From: JANLUX01 sp031366005
Lineage (GTDB): Bacteria > Bacteroidota > Bacteroidia > AKYH767-A > OLB10
Assembly: GCA_031366005.1 (NCBI GenBank)
Contig: JANLZB010000092.1
Coordinates: 1-36,374, forward strand
DNA length: 36,374 bases
Direction of reading: 5' to 3'
Shown: positions 15,517 through 24,714 of the stretch, piece after piece
Numbering within the stretch: position 1 is the stretch's first letter
How the letters are laid out: every line of letters begins with the position of its first letter
Notes under the pieces: generated by a model
Seen by the model: the letters and a program-made list of their open reading frames with translations, nothing else
Database searches by the model: none
Told to the model about the DNA's origin: nothing
Translations under genes and position numbers: made by a program

Positions 15517-18500
15517 ATGAAAACACTTCGTACACTCATGTTGCCTCCTATTGGCAAAACCTTAATTTGTTTGACAGTATTATTAATTCTGCAACAATTT
15601 GCAGTAGCCCAGCCTTACAGAAACTATTTTATTGAGACTAATTCAACAGTCAATACCATCTTACGCGAGGGTAATACTGTTTATCTTGGGGGATCATTTA
15701 CCGGTGCCGGTTACAGAACTGGTAAGTCTGCATTAGTAAGCAGCACTAACAGTTTTCCCGATGCTGATTTTCCAAGAGCAAACAGCAGCATCAATGTTAC
15801 CATACCTGATGGTAATGGAGGTTGGTATGTGGGTGGAACTTTTACAGCACTTGGAAACACCGCAATAAACAGGCTTGCTCATATAAAGGCTGACAAGACA
15901 GTTGATATTAATTTTCTTCCGGATCCAAATGGAGTGGTAAGATGCCTATGGTTAAGTGGAACTACACTTTATGTAGGAGGTGGTTTTACTAACATTGGCG
16001 GATCGGCCATCAACCGGCTTGCCGCTGTTGATGCTGTTACAGGTGTTGCAGGTTCATTCATGCCAAATCCTAACGCTGAAGTTTATACAATCTGGATTAC
16101 CGGTAGTAATTTATATGCTGGCGGAACCTTTACTAACATAGGTGGAAAAGACATCAATTATTTTGCAAAGCTGGATATCACTACAGGAATCACACAACCT
16201 TCTGTTTCGTTTAGTTATATTGTTAATACCATAAAAGGACAAGGCAACGACATTTATGTTGGTGGAGGTTTTTCCATTGGAGGATTTAACACAGGTAAAG
16301 CTGCATATTATACGGGTACCAATGACATACCTGAATTTGATTTTCCGCGAACAAACGGAGCAGTAAATTGTATTATAGATGATGGAGCAGGAGGATGGTA
16401 TATGGGAGGTTCTTTTTCGGTTGTAGGTAATGTCACACGTAATCGTATCGCACACGTGCTTGCTAATTTAACAGTAGATCCTGCTTTTGATCCGAATGCA
16501 AATAGTACAGTAAATGCACTTTATAAAAATGGAAGTATTTTATATGTTGGCGGAAGCTTCACAAACATTGCAGGTAACAACATTAACCGTTTAGCCGCAA
16601 TTGATTTATCGTCAGGCCAGCTCACAAGCTGGAATCCAAATCCTAACAGCACTGTAGCCACTATTGCAGTGTCCGGTAATGATATCTATGCAGGTGGATC
16701 ATTCACAAATATTGGCGGAGTAGATCAAATTTATTTTGCAAGACTTAATAATACTACAGGTGCAGCATTGCCTTCAGTAGCTACTGACTATATCGTAAAT
16801 TCATTGGTTAAAGATGGAAATACGCTTTACGCAGGTGGTGGTTTTAGTCACGGTGGTCGTAACACAGGAGGTGCAGCAATGCTTAGTACGGCTAACGATG
16901 TTCCTGTGTATGATTTCCCTAAAGCCAATGGTGCTGTATATGATGTGGTGTCAGATGGTACAGGAGGATGGTACATTGGTGGCAGCTTTACTACGGTAGG
17001 AGGAATAACACGTAACCGGCTTGCACACATATTGTCAAATAATACAGTTGACCCTGCATGGGATCCTAATGTAAATGGTACTGTATATGTTATTTTATTG
17101 GATGGAAACTCTTTTTTCTTTGGTGGTGGATTCTCTGTGGTGGGCAGCACAACTATCAGTAATCTTGCTTGCGTAAATGCCACTACCGGTGTGCTTAGTC
17201 CTGCATTTATGCCTAATCCAAATTCAACGGTAAGCTGTCTCGCTGTGGATGGCACCAATAATATTTATGCTGGAGGTTCATTTACTGTAATTGATGGGGC
17301 CAATCGTACTTATCTGGCATCAGTAAATAAAACTACCGGTGTGGTTACTTCGTGGACTCCTGATCCAAATTATGTCGTAAGCAAATTAATAGTGTCAGGA
17401 GGTAACATTTATGTAGCAGGAGGTTTCAGTATGATAGGAGGAGCATCACGCACTTATCTGGCACTCATCAATAAAACCACATCGGCAGTAAATGCGTGGA
17501 ACCCTGCACCTAACAATTATGTTTACTCCATGATGCTTACAGGAAGTAAAATATACGTTGGAGGTGCTTTCACCAGCATTGGCGGACAACCGCGCAACAG
17601 ATTGGCTACACTTAATTTATCCAATGGAAATGCAATGACATGGAACCCTAATATGAATTCCACTGTTTATACTATTGCTTCTTCAGGAAACAGCATAATA
17701 GCAGGTGGAGATTTTACAACAGTGGGAACCTCAACACGCGAATATCTTGCACAACTTGATTCCACTTCAGCGTCTGTGTCTGCATGGAATCCTAAACCAA
17801 ATACTACTGTATATGCACTTGCTACATCAGGAACTTCAATTGTAACTGGAGGAACATTCTCTTATCTTAAATATGAAACAAGAGGATATATTATGTCAGT
17901 TGATTTAACAACCGATTTGGTTACTAACTGGAATCCTAATGCAAATAATTATGTGTATTCCATTCTTCCCGTGGGTACCACAGTGTATGCTGGTGGAGCG
18001 TTTACTTCTATAGGTGGGCAAACCCGCAACCGCTTAGCTGCGCTGGATGCAACCACTGCTAATGCATCCACGTGGAATCCTAATGCTGACAATACAGTTT
18101 ACAGTATGTATTACCGCAGCAACCTGTTATACGTTGCCGGTGAATTTTTAAATATTAATGGTACCCAACGATCTTATGCTGCTGCGGTTAATACTACCAA
18201 TGCTAACATTAATCCATGGAACCCTGTACTTAATACTTCAGCTTATGTGGTTGTTGGAAGTGGTGCTAATTTATTAGTCGGTGGAAACTTCGACTGGGCC
18301 AAGTCAGCAAACAGGTATTATATTTCTTCTATTGATGCTACCACAGGATTGTTTAACGCATGGAATCCTAACGCTGACAATTTTGTATATGCAATAGATT
18401 TTGATGCTACTCATGCTTATGTAGGTGGAGCCTTTACAAATATTGGCGGACAAAGCCGCAATCGTTTAGCAGCAATTAATATTAGCAATGGCAATGCCAC

Positions 18501-19950
18501 TACATGGAATCCGAATTTTAATTCAGGCGTTTATAGTGTTGTGGTGGATAGCGGAGTAGTTTATTGTGCAGGTGATTTTACTACAGTTGGTTCCGGTGCA
18601 AGTATACAGGATAGAACCTATTTTGCTGCTGTTGATGCTTCAACCGGTACTGCTACATCATGGAATCCAAGAGTGAATACTACAGGACTTGGAATTAGTA
18701 AAAGTGGTGGGCAAATGGTAGTGTATGGAAATTTCGACTGGCTTAAATATGAAAACAGAAATTATATTTTAAGTTATGATGTGTCAACTGGCCTTATCAC
18801 TCCGTGGAATCCAAATGCAAACTACATTGTTTACTCTGTTGCTACTGATGCAAACAATGTTTATGCAGGTGGTTATTTCACAAACATTGGAGGCCAACCC
18901 CGTAATCATTTAGCACAGTTAAGCAAAACCACAGGTGCTGCTACCACTTTTAATCCTGATGTAAATGGAATCGTATATTCAATGCAGGAATCTAATGGTA
19001 CTCTTTATGCAGGGGGAAGTTTTACTACCGTAGGAACTTCCACGCGTAATAATCTGTTTGCTGTGAATACCACTTCAGGTTCATTATCAACATGGGATCC
19101 TAATGCCAATAGTGATGTTTATGCGTTGATATATGATAACAATACCCTTTACGCTGCCGGAAATTTTACTAATATAAACACACTGCCACGAAACCGTTTT
19201 GCAGCCATAGATGCATCCAGTGCAGCAATAGGAAACATGGATCCTGACTTTGGTGCTGCTGTTTATACACTTGCCTTAGATAACAATATACTCTATGCAG
19301 GAGGGACTTTTACTACAGTATCCAACAGTGCTGTAACCCGCAACCATCTTGCTGCTATTGATATCAGTAATGGCAGCATTACTTCATGGAATCCTGGTAC
19401 CAATGGAAATGTGAATGCTTTGGCAGCTAAATCCAATTATGTATTTGTAGGAGGTGGTTTTACAAGTGCGGGCTCGCAAACGGTAAGCAATTGTGCAATC
19501 ATTCGAAGCACCGGTGTAAGTGGCTTGTATTATCCTGTATATAATTCAACTGTTACTGCACTCTGTGTTTTTGATTCAACATTATATGCCGGAGGTAATT
19601 TTACTTCTTATGATGGTAAAGAGGATAATTATTTATCTGCTATTACATTCCCACATAATGATTTTGCCGTTGGTATTCCTGTGGTTAATTATGAAAACCT
19701 TGGCATTGTGACTTTCCCAAATCCGGCAACTGATGTTTTATATATCAAAGGTGAATCAAAAGGAACGGAAAATTTATCTTTAAGACTTTATAACATTGCA
19801 GGAGCATTGGTTTACCAGGAGGAATTAAAATCTGCAAATGGAGAATTTACGCATGCAATTAATCTTCCGAAACAAACAGACCCAGGCATGTACACGCTAC
19901 AACTGATCTCTGAGAGCAAAACGCAAACTCAAAAAATTATCATTCAATAA
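15517..19950 (+). CDS. Giant beta-propeller-repeat surface protein with T9SS sorting domain
   Basis: This 1477-residue protein has a long signal peptide (MKTLRTLMLPPIGKTLICLTVLLILQQFAVAQ), about 28 repeats of ~49 residues, and a C-terminal T9SS type A sorting domain (VTFPNPATDVLYIKG, then LRLYNIAGALVYQE, then PGMYTLQLISESKTQTQKIIIQ). Each repeat follows G-x-x-x-Y-x-G-G-x-F-T-x-I-G-G, R-N-R-L-A-x-I and W-N-P-N, like delta-60/DUF5122 and Kelch-like propeller blades. Repeats 1-12 are organised as three 191-residue super-repeats (573 bp apart exactly at 15718, 16291 and 16864); later repeats group in threes, marked by K-Y-E-x-R-x-Y-I blades. It probably forms several stacked propellers on the cell surface. 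No enzymatic residues were seen; adhesion is a guess. Confidence 0.88.
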   Translation: MKTLRTLMLPPIGKTLICLTVLLILQQFAVAQPYRNYFIETNSTVNTILREGNTVYLGGSFTGAGYRTGKSALVSSTNSFPDADFPRANSSINVTIPDGNGGWYVGGTFTALGNTAINRLAHIKADKTVDINFLPDPNGVVRCLWLSGTTLYVGGGFTNIGGSAINRLAAVDAVTGVAGSFMPNPNAEVYTIWITGSNLYAGGTFTNIGGKDINYFAKLDITTGITQPSVSFSYIVNTIKGQGNDIYVGGGFSIGGFNTGKAAYYTGTNDIPEFDFPRTNGAVNCIIDDGAGGWYMGGSFSVVGNVTRNRIAHVLANLTVDPAFDPNANSTVNALYKNGSILYVGGSFTNIAGNNINRLAAIDLSSGQLTSWNPNPNSTVATIAVSGNDIYAGGSFTNIGGVDQIYFARLNNTTGAALPSVATDYIVNSLVKDGNTLYAGGGFSHGGRNTGGAAMLSTANDVPVYDFPKANGAVYDVVSDGTGGWYIGGSFTTVGGITRNRLAHILSNNTVDPAWDPNVNGTVYVILLDGNSFFFGGGFSVVGSTTISNLACVNATTGVLSPAFMPNPNSTVSCLAVDGTNNIYAGGSFTVIDGANRTYLASVNKTTGVVTSWTPDPNYVVSKLIVSGGNIYVAGGFSMIGGASRTYLALINKTTSAVNAWNPAPNNYVYSMMLTGSKIYVGGAFTSIGGQPRNRLATLNLSNGNAMTWNPNMNSTVYTIASSGNSIIAGGDFTTVGTSTREYLAQLDSTSASVSAWNPKPNTTVYALATSGTSIVTGGTFSYLKYETRGYIMSVDLTTDLVTNWNPNANNYVYSILPVGTTVYAGGAFTSIGGQTRNRLAALDATTANASTWNPNADNTVYSMYYRSNLLYVAGEFLNINGTQRSYAAAVNTTNANINPWNPVLNTSAYVVVGSGANLLVGGNFDWAKSANRYYISSIDATTGLFNAWNPNADNFVYAIDFDATHAYVGGAFTNIGGQSRNRLAAINISNGNATTWNPNFNSGVYSVVVDSGVVYCAGDFTTVGSGASIQDRTYFAAVDASTGTATSWNPRVNTTGLGISKSGGQMVVYGNFDWLKYENRNYILSYDVSTGLITPWNPNANYIVYSVATDANNVYAGGYFTNIGGQPRNHLAQLSKTTGAATTFNPDVNGIVYSMQESNGTLYAGGSFTTVGTSTRNNLFAVNTTSGSLSTWDPNANSDVYALIYDNNTLYAAGNFTNINTLPRNRFAAIDASSAAIGNMDPDFGAAVYTLALDNNILYAGGTFTTVSNSAVTRNHLAAIDISNGSITSWNPGTNGNVNALAAKSNYVFVGGGFTSAGSQTVSNCAIIRSTGVSGLYYPVYNSTVTALCVFDSTLYAGGNFTSYDGKEDNYLSAITFPHNDFAVGIPVVNYENLGIVTFPNPATDVLYIKGESKGTENLSLRLYNIAGALVYQEELKSANGEFTHAINLPKQTDPGMYTLQLISESKTQTQKIIIQ

Positions 19951-19964
19951 AGGCTATCAGTTAG

Positions 19965-20007
19965 AAATGCGCCTGTTTAATTTACAATTAAACGGGCGCA
20001 TTTTTTT
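19965..20007 (+). terminator. Intrinsic terminator after surface protein
   Basis: AAATGCGCC...TTTAAT (19965-19981) pairs with ATTAAACGGGCGCATTT (19987-20003) around a 5-nt loop, and a run of seven T follows. It lies 15 bp after the stop codon at 19950. Confidence 0.9.
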
Positions 20008-20204
20008 AGAGCTTAACCCAATCAGAAAATATCGCTTCTTTAAACTGCATAACATTTTTTTTTGATTCTCGCACTAGTTTTGGTTATTAATAATTTCTAA
20101 CAATCAAATTATTTTTTCTGCATTGTTTTGTAACTACTTATAAATTTTTTTGCGTGGATTTGTCAATAACTGATTTTTCACAATTTTTCAGTTCGCCCTC
20201 TCTT

Positions 20205-20212
20205 TAACTTTG
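20205..20212 (+). promoter_or_regulatory. -7 box (TAACTTTG) of dnaB
   Basis: TAACTTTG is an exact TAnnTTTG match nine bases before the dnaB ATG, which implies a very short leader. No convincing -33 TTTG stands at the expected distance. Confidence 0.5.
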
Positions 20213-20220
20213 CACTTGAT

Positions 20221-21729
20221 ATGATAGAGAACACTACTTCCGCAAGGAAAAAAAATATAAAAGCATTTACTCCTGATCTTTTACAAGGTAAACTTCCTCC
20301 CCAAGCCACTGATCTTGAAGAAGCAGTGCTTGGTGCATTAATGTTGGACAAAGATGCACTTGCAAGTGTAATTGATATTTTGCATCCTGAATGTTTTTAT
20401 AAAGATCAGCACCAGAAAATTTACGCTGCCATTCATCAGTTGTTTCATGCAACTGAACCCGTGGATATACTCACTGTTACGCAGCAATTGCGTAAAAAAG
20501 GTGAGCTTGAAATAGCAGGTGGAGCTTATTACATTACGCAATTAACCAATCGTGTAGCATCTGCTGCAAATGTTGAGTATCATGCGCGTATCATACTTCA
20601 GAAATTTATTCAGCGTGAGTTAATACGTATTTCCGGTGAAACTATCCGCGATGCTTATGAAGAAACCACGGATGTGTTGGATTTGCTTGACCGTGCAGAG
20701 AAAAACCTCTTTGCCATTGCCGAAGGAAATATAAGGCGCAACTATGAGGACATGAACAGCCTTATTGTAAAAGCAATAAAGGAAGTGGAAACAGCAGCCC
20801 ATCAAACAGCAGGTGTTACAGGGGTTCCCAGTGGATTTACAGAGCTGGATCGTGTAACAGCTGGTTGGCAAAAGTCTGATCTTGTAATTATCGCTGCGCG
20901 GCCCGGTATGGGTAAAACTGCTTTTTGTCTCAGTATGGCGCGCAATGCGGCAGTTATGTTTAATAAGCCTGTTGCTTTTTTCAGTTGCGAAATGTCATCG
21001 CTGCAACTGGTCAACCGTTTAATCTCCAGCGAAACTGAAATTAATTCAGAGAAGTTAAAAAAAGGACAACTGGCTGATCACGAGTGGGCGCAGTTAAACA
21101 GCAAAATTGTGCCGCTCACTAAAGCTCCAATATATATTGATGATACTCCGGCACTCACTGTATTTGAATTACGGGCTAAGTGCAGAAGACTTGCTGCAGA
21201 GAAAAAAATTGAGCTGATCATTATTGATTATTTACAACTGATGGTTGCCGGTGGTGAGAATGGACGTGGCGGTAACCGTGAACAGGAAATAAGCATGATA
21301 TCCCGCTCTTTGAAAAGTATTGCCAAAGAATTAAACGTGCCCATCATTGCTTTATCCCAGCTAAGCCGCGCTGTTGAATCACGTGGCGGAACCAAGAAAC
21401 CTCAGCTGAGTGATTTACGTGAATCAGGTGCAATTGAGCAGGATGCTGATATGGTATTGTTCATTTACCGTCCTGAATATTATGGTTTAACCGAAGATGA
21501 AAATCATGCACCAACTACTAACGTTGCAGAAATTATCATCGCAAAAAATCGTAACGGTGCTTTGAAAAATGTAAATCTTAAGTTTATTGGTCACCTTACT
21601 AAGTTTACTGATCTTGATAATTTTGATTTTATTGATGAAACTGTAAGCATTCAAAATCCCAATGTGGAAAATGAACGCATTACCCGTACATCAAAAATGA
21701 ATGACATGGACGAAGAAGCGCCTTTTTAA
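20221..21729 (+). CDS. dnaB: Replicative DNA helicase DnaB
   Basis: A full-length 502-residue DnaB. The N-terminal domain starts around PPQATDLEEAVLGALMLDKDAL, a linker follows, and then the RecA-like helicase: GVPSGFTELDRVTAGWQKSDL, Walker A ARPGMGKTAF (about 225-234), FSCEMSSLQLVNRL, Walker B region LIIIDYLQLM, and ALSQLSRAVESR with GAIEQDADMVLFIYRPEYY containing the arginine-finger region. It unwinds DNA 5'-3' at the replication fork as a hexamer and recruits primase. The charged C-terminal tail (VENERITRTSKMNDMDEEAPF) is typical of the phylum. No intein is present. No replication genes adjoin it here. Confidence 0.97.
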   Translation: MIENTTSARKKNIKAFTPDLLQGKLPPQATDLEEAVLGALMLDKDALASVIDILHPECFYKDQHQKIYAAIHQLFHATEPVDILTVTQQLRKKGELEIAGGAYYITQLTNRVASAANVEYHARIILQKFIQRELIRISGETIRDAYEETTDVLDLLDRAEKNLFAIAEGNIRRNYEDMNSLIVKAIKEVETAAHQTAGVTGVPSGFTELDRVTAGWQKSDLVIIAARPGMGKTAFCLSMARNAAVMFNKPVAFFSCEMSSLQLVNRLISSETEINSEKLKKGQLADHEWAQLNSKIVPLTKAPIYIDDTPALTVFELRAKCRRLAAEKKIELIIIDYLQLMVAGGENGRGGNREQEISMISRSLKSIAKELNVPIIALSQLSRAVESRGGTKKPQLSDLRESGAIEQDADMVLFIYRPEYYGLTEDENHAPTTNVAEIIIAKNRNGALKNVNLKFIGHLTKFTDLDNFDFIDETVSIQNPNVENERITRTSKMNDMDEEAPF

Positions 21730-21822
21730 AACGCTTTCATTCCTCATTCATAAAAAAATCTCAACTTTACACTCGTGACAATGCTGTTATAACAATGGCA
21801 ATGTTTTTACGTTTAACATGCT

Positions 21823-23085
21823 ATGAAAAAATATTTATTCTTGCTTTTAACAATTGCCTGTTTTTCTATCAATCAGGTTCATGCTGCTTACATTCTGATT
21901 CCAATGGATGATACGCAAAAGAATCATTTGAAAGCTTATGGTATCGCTTATTGGATTTTACAAAATAATGTGGAGGTTGACTGGCTGCTGAATTATCGTG
22001 GTGGTAGCTTTATGTTTAAACAACTTGCACCTCTTGAAAAAGAATGCGTGATAAGGGGAGTTACTTATTCAGTTATTGCAGATGGACAAGCTGCCGGAAT
22101 TATCAGTGAAATATCTCCCGCAGAAGTTAACATGGATGTGGTGAAACTGGAAAAAGCTCCGAAAATTGCAGTTTATTCACCCAAAAATAAATTACCATGG
22201 GATGATGCGGTTACGCTCGTGCTTACTTATGCTGAGATACCTTACGAAGTAATATATGATGAGGAAGTTGTTTTAGGTAAATTACCATTATATGACTGGC
22301 TGCATTTGCACCATGAAGATTTTACAGGTCAATACGGAAGGTTTTATGCAATGTATCATACTGCAGCATGGTACCAGGAGCAGGTGAGGAGTGATGAAGC
22401 AATGGCACACGGTTTAGGATTTAATAAAGTGAGTCAGATGAAACTTGCGGTAGCGCAAAAGATCCGTGACTTTACTGCCGGTGGCGGATTTTTATTTGCT
22501 ATGTGTTCAGGAACTGATTCCTACGACATAGCCCTTGCCGCAGAAGGTCTTGACATTTGTGATAAGATTTATGATGGTGACGGAACTTCCCCTGATTACA
22601 ACAGCAAACTTGATTACAGCAAATGTTTTGCATTCCGCAATTTTAAACTCGTTACTAATCCATTGGAGTATGAGTTTTCTGATATTGATGTTACCAATTC
22701 ACGCAAAGTGCCGCGCAATGAAGATGTTTTTACACTCTTTGAATTTTCTGCCAAATGGGATCCCGTTCCCACAATGCTCTGTCAAAATCATGAGCAAGTC
22801 ATCAAAGCATTTATGGGACAGTCCACCGCCTTCAAAAAATCATTGGTAAAGCCCGAAGTTTTAATTATGGGTGAAAACAAATCAGCTGATGAAGCCCGTT
22901 ATATTCATGGGGAATATGGCAAAGGCACCTGGACTTTTTATGGTGGTCATGATCCTGAAGATTACCAGCACATGGTTGGCGATCCTCCCACTGATCTTGC
23001 ATTGCATCCTAACTCACCTGGCTATCGGCTAATTCTAAATAATGTGCTTTTTCCTGCTGCTAAAAAGAAAAAGCAAAAAACATAA
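21823..23085 (+). CDS. Exported GATase-like protein, commonly mislabelled asparagine synthetase B
   Basis: This 420-residue protein starts with a signal peptide (MKKYLFLLLTIACFSINQVHA). It matches Bacteroidota proteins that databases often label asparagine synthetase B, to my recall, but no AsnB features are present: there is no Cys2 Ntn nucleophile and no PP-loop ATP motif. Instead GGGFLFAMCSGTDSYD (220-235) resembles the nucleophile elbow of class I glutamine amidotransferase-like/ThuA folds with Cys228, and YDWLHLHHEDFTGQ (157-170) and a terminal GTWTFYGGHDPEDYQHMVGDPPTDL are conserved-looking. The substrate is unknown. It stands alone between dnaB and a bidirectional terminator. Confidence 0.7.
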   Translation: MKKYLFLLLTIACFSINQVHAAYILIPMDDTQKNHLKAYGIAYWILQNNVEVDWLLNYRGGSFMFKQLAPLEKECVIRGVTYSVIADGQAAGIISEISPAEVNMDVVKLEKAPKIAVYSPKNKLPWDDAVTLVLTYAEIPYEVIYDEEVVLGKLPLYDWLHLHHEDFTGQYGRFYAMYHTAAWYQEQVRSDEAMAHGLGFNKVSQMKLAVAQKIRDFTAGGGFLFAMCSGTDSYDIALAAEGLDICDKIYDGDGTSPDYNSKLDYSKCFAFRNFKLVTNPLEYEFSDIDVTNSRKVPRNEDVFTLFEFSAKWDPVPTMLCQNHEQVIKAFMGQSTAFKKSLVKPEVLIMGENKSADEARYIHGEYGKGTWTFYGGHDPEDYQHMVGDPPTDLALHPNSPGYRLILNNVLFPAAKKKKQKT

Positions 23086-23147
23086 TTACATATTATTGTT
23101 GAATTGTTTTATCATCTTTTTTATATGATGTATACATATAATTAAAA

Positions 23148-23177
23148 AAAGGCGCTCAACTCTCGCTGAACGCCTTT
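23148..23177. terminator. Bidirectional intrinsic terminator
   Basis: AAAGGCGCTCA (from 23148) pairs with TGAACGCCTTT (ending about 23177) through one G-T wobble. A long A run flanks one side and a T/A run the other. It lies between convergent genes, so it can serve both, with the stronger U tract on the minus strand. Confidence 0.8.
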
Positions 23178-23198
23178 AAAGGAAAGCTTAAAAAGTAA

Positions 23199-23507
23199 CT
23201 AACGCTGATTGCCTTTGTTGCCTTGGTTACCCTGATTTCCGCTACCCTGATTTTTGTTCTGTCCTGTTTGTCCGCTGCTTTGGTTTTCACCGCTTCCTTG
23301 TCCGCTGCGTGATCCTGCTGTAGGATTTTTCTCACGGTTCTCTCCTCTCATGCTACCTTGCTCATTTTCATCTTCTTCTTCCATGCCGGTTTTTTGATCC
23401 TTCTCCTCATCTCTCCGTCCCTGGTTAGATGATCCTTGTGACTGCTGACCTGACTGTTGTCCGGAAGGGTTTTTTTGCCCTTGCTGATCTTTTTGATTTT
23501 CTGCCAT
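23199..23507 (-). CDS. Gln/Gly/Asn-rich hydrophilic small protein
   Basis: This 102-residue protein has no hydrophobic segment. Its composition is dominated by Q, G, N, S, E and K, with QGQKNPSGQQSGQQSQ-type stretches, an acidic centre (RRDEEKDQKTGMEEEDENE) and GNQGNQGNKGNQR at the end. I recognise no family. Disordered, hydrophilic proteins of this kind are often made under desiccation or stress, and the next gene upstream is a DUF892 stress protein. It has real start and terminator context, so I regard it as expressed, but the function is inferred only from composition and neighbourhood. Confidence 0.7.
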   Translation of the reverse strand: MAENQKDQQGQKNPSGQQSGQQSQGSSNQGRRDEEKDQKTGMEEEDENEQGSMRGENREKNPTAGSRSGQGSGENQSSGQTGQNKNQGSGNQGNQGNKGNQR

Positions 23508-23558
23508 AATTTTTGTTTTTTTAAATGTTAGAATAATATGTTAATTGTCAATAAAAAT

Positions 23559-24140
23559 TTATTCGCCTGCGTGAGCTGCTTCCACGTTAATTGCTGATTC
23601 AGCAATAGAAGTTAATGTTTCATCCGCTTCTTTTTCTTCTGCCAGTGTTTCTCCCAGTAATGATGCGGCTTCCTCTTCACCTAAGGTTTTTGCAAACACA
23701 CACAGAGTTCCGTAGGTGGCAATTTCATAATGCTCCACTTTTTGAGCTGCCAGAATAATTCCCGCATCACGCACAACACCTTCTTCATTATCCTGCATTA
23801 TTTCTTCTGCCTCTTTAATAAGCCCCGCCATTGCTTCACATTTTTTAGCCTGTGCTTTTTCTCCGATGGATTCAAACACTTGTTCTAATCGTGTAACGTG
23901 CGTTTCAGTAACCGATAAATGTTCTTCAATTGCATTTGCTAATTCTTCAGTAGAAGTCTTCTTTATCATCTTAGGCAAAGCTTTTGTTAATGCTTTCTCT
24001 GCCCAATAAATATCCTTCAATTCATTTACAAATAATTCACGCAAACCTTCTGAGGGTTCCTGAGTTTGTTTTGTTCTTGATGCTTTTTTAGCGGCTCCGT
24101 TTTGTCCGTTTTGAACTGTTTTTTTTGAAGTAGTTTTCAT
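23559..24140 (-). CDS. DUF892 (YciE/YciF-type) ferritin-like protein
   Basis: This 193-residue protein has a Lys/Gln/Thr-rich tail (1-28) followed by a DUF892 four-helix bundle. The pattern is LRELFVNELKDIYWAEKALTKALPKM, then EEHLSVTETHVTRLEQVFE, then VRDAGIILAAQKVEHYEIATYGTL and LLGETLAEEKEADETLTSIAE. The Glu/His residues at these positions would form a diiron-type site as in ferritin-like proteins. DUF892 members (E. coli YciE/YciF) are general stress proteins of unclear function. The charged, basic tail is longer than usual and could contact nucleic acid or other proteins. Its start is 51 bp upstream of the Q-rich gene on the same strand. Confidence 0.9.
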   Translation of the reverse strand: MKTTSKKTVQNGQNGAAKKASRTKQTQEPSEGLRELFVNELKDIYWAEKALTKALPKMIKKTSTEELANAIEEHLSVTETHVTRLEQVFESIGEKAQAKKCEAMAGLIKEAEEIMQDNEEGVVRDAGIILAAQKVEHYEIATYGTLCVFAKTLGEEEAASLLGETLAEEKEADETLTSIAESAINVEAAHAGE

Positions 24141-24335
24141 GTTTTATATTTTCTTGTTTGATAATGGGTTTAATGATTTACATTTATTTAAAAAAAAACT
24201 ATGCCTTACATTTCTGTAAAATTTTGAGAGATTTAATACACAATATGTGGAATTGCAATTAAGGCAACTGCAAATCAAAGTGGTAAAATAGATGGCACAG
24301 TATTTCATTAATTGATAATTCAAAATCATAAAAAC

Positions 24336-24506
24336 ATGAAAAATCAAAAACTAAGTTTAGCCTTATTCAGTGTAATGATGTTAGTGTTATCAAGTTGTGC
24401 TGCTATTGAAGGAATATTTAAGGCAGGCATGTGGTCCGGAATTTTTATAGTAGTAATTGTAGTTGCACTCATTTTCTGGCTGATTAGTAAAGCAGGCAAA
24501 AAATAA
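24336..24506 (+). CDS. Small lipoprotein with one membrane helix
   Basis: A 56-residue protein. The start at 24336 (MKNQKLSLALFSVMMLVLSSC) is preferred because it gives a lipoprotein signal with the lipobox LVLSSC|A, while the upstream ATG at 24312 adds eight polar residues. After the lipidated Cys comes AAIEGIFKAGMWSG and a hydrophobic helix IFIVVIVVALIFWLI ending SKAGKK. Such tiny double-anchored proteins are widespread in Bacteroidota, often miscalled phosphatidate cytidylyltransferase. The function is unknown. It is divergent from the DUF892 gene. Confidence 0.75.
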   Translation: MKNQKLSLALFSVMMLVLSSCAAIEGIFKAGMWSGIFIVVIVVALIFWLISKAGKK

Positions 24507-24614
24507 TTTTATAGCTCTGGCATATATTTTTTACATCTGCTAAAAATTTTATTCTTGCAGTTGTCTCCGAGGTTGGAATAATTTCCATTGACTATTTCAA
24601 AATGATTTATAAAT

Positions 24615-24640
24615 AGCTCCCGCTAAGGAGTTTTTTTTTC
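24615..24640 (+). terminator. Weak intrinsic terminator
   Basis: CTCC (24617-24620) pairs with GGAG (24627-24630), extended by G-T and A-T pairs, and is followed by nine T. It lies 110 bp after the small lipoprotein gene. The stem is short, so efficiency is uncertain. Confidence 0.55.
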
Positions 24641-24714
24641 AAAAAATCTAAATCGCAAATTTTTTTGCAGCTTAATTTTAAGCGTATAACTTTAGGCGTT
24701 TTTTAAGCCTCGTT

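Noticed and set aside
16111..16455. Antisense ORFs inside the 1477-residue gene
   Set aside because: They arise from the repetitive Gly/Asn/Thr codons of the sense gene and have no independent features.
24144..24347. 67-codon minus-strand ORF between DUF892 and the small lipoprotein
   Set aside because: The composition is typical of AT-rich noncoding DNA, and it overlaps the lipoprotein start on the other strand.
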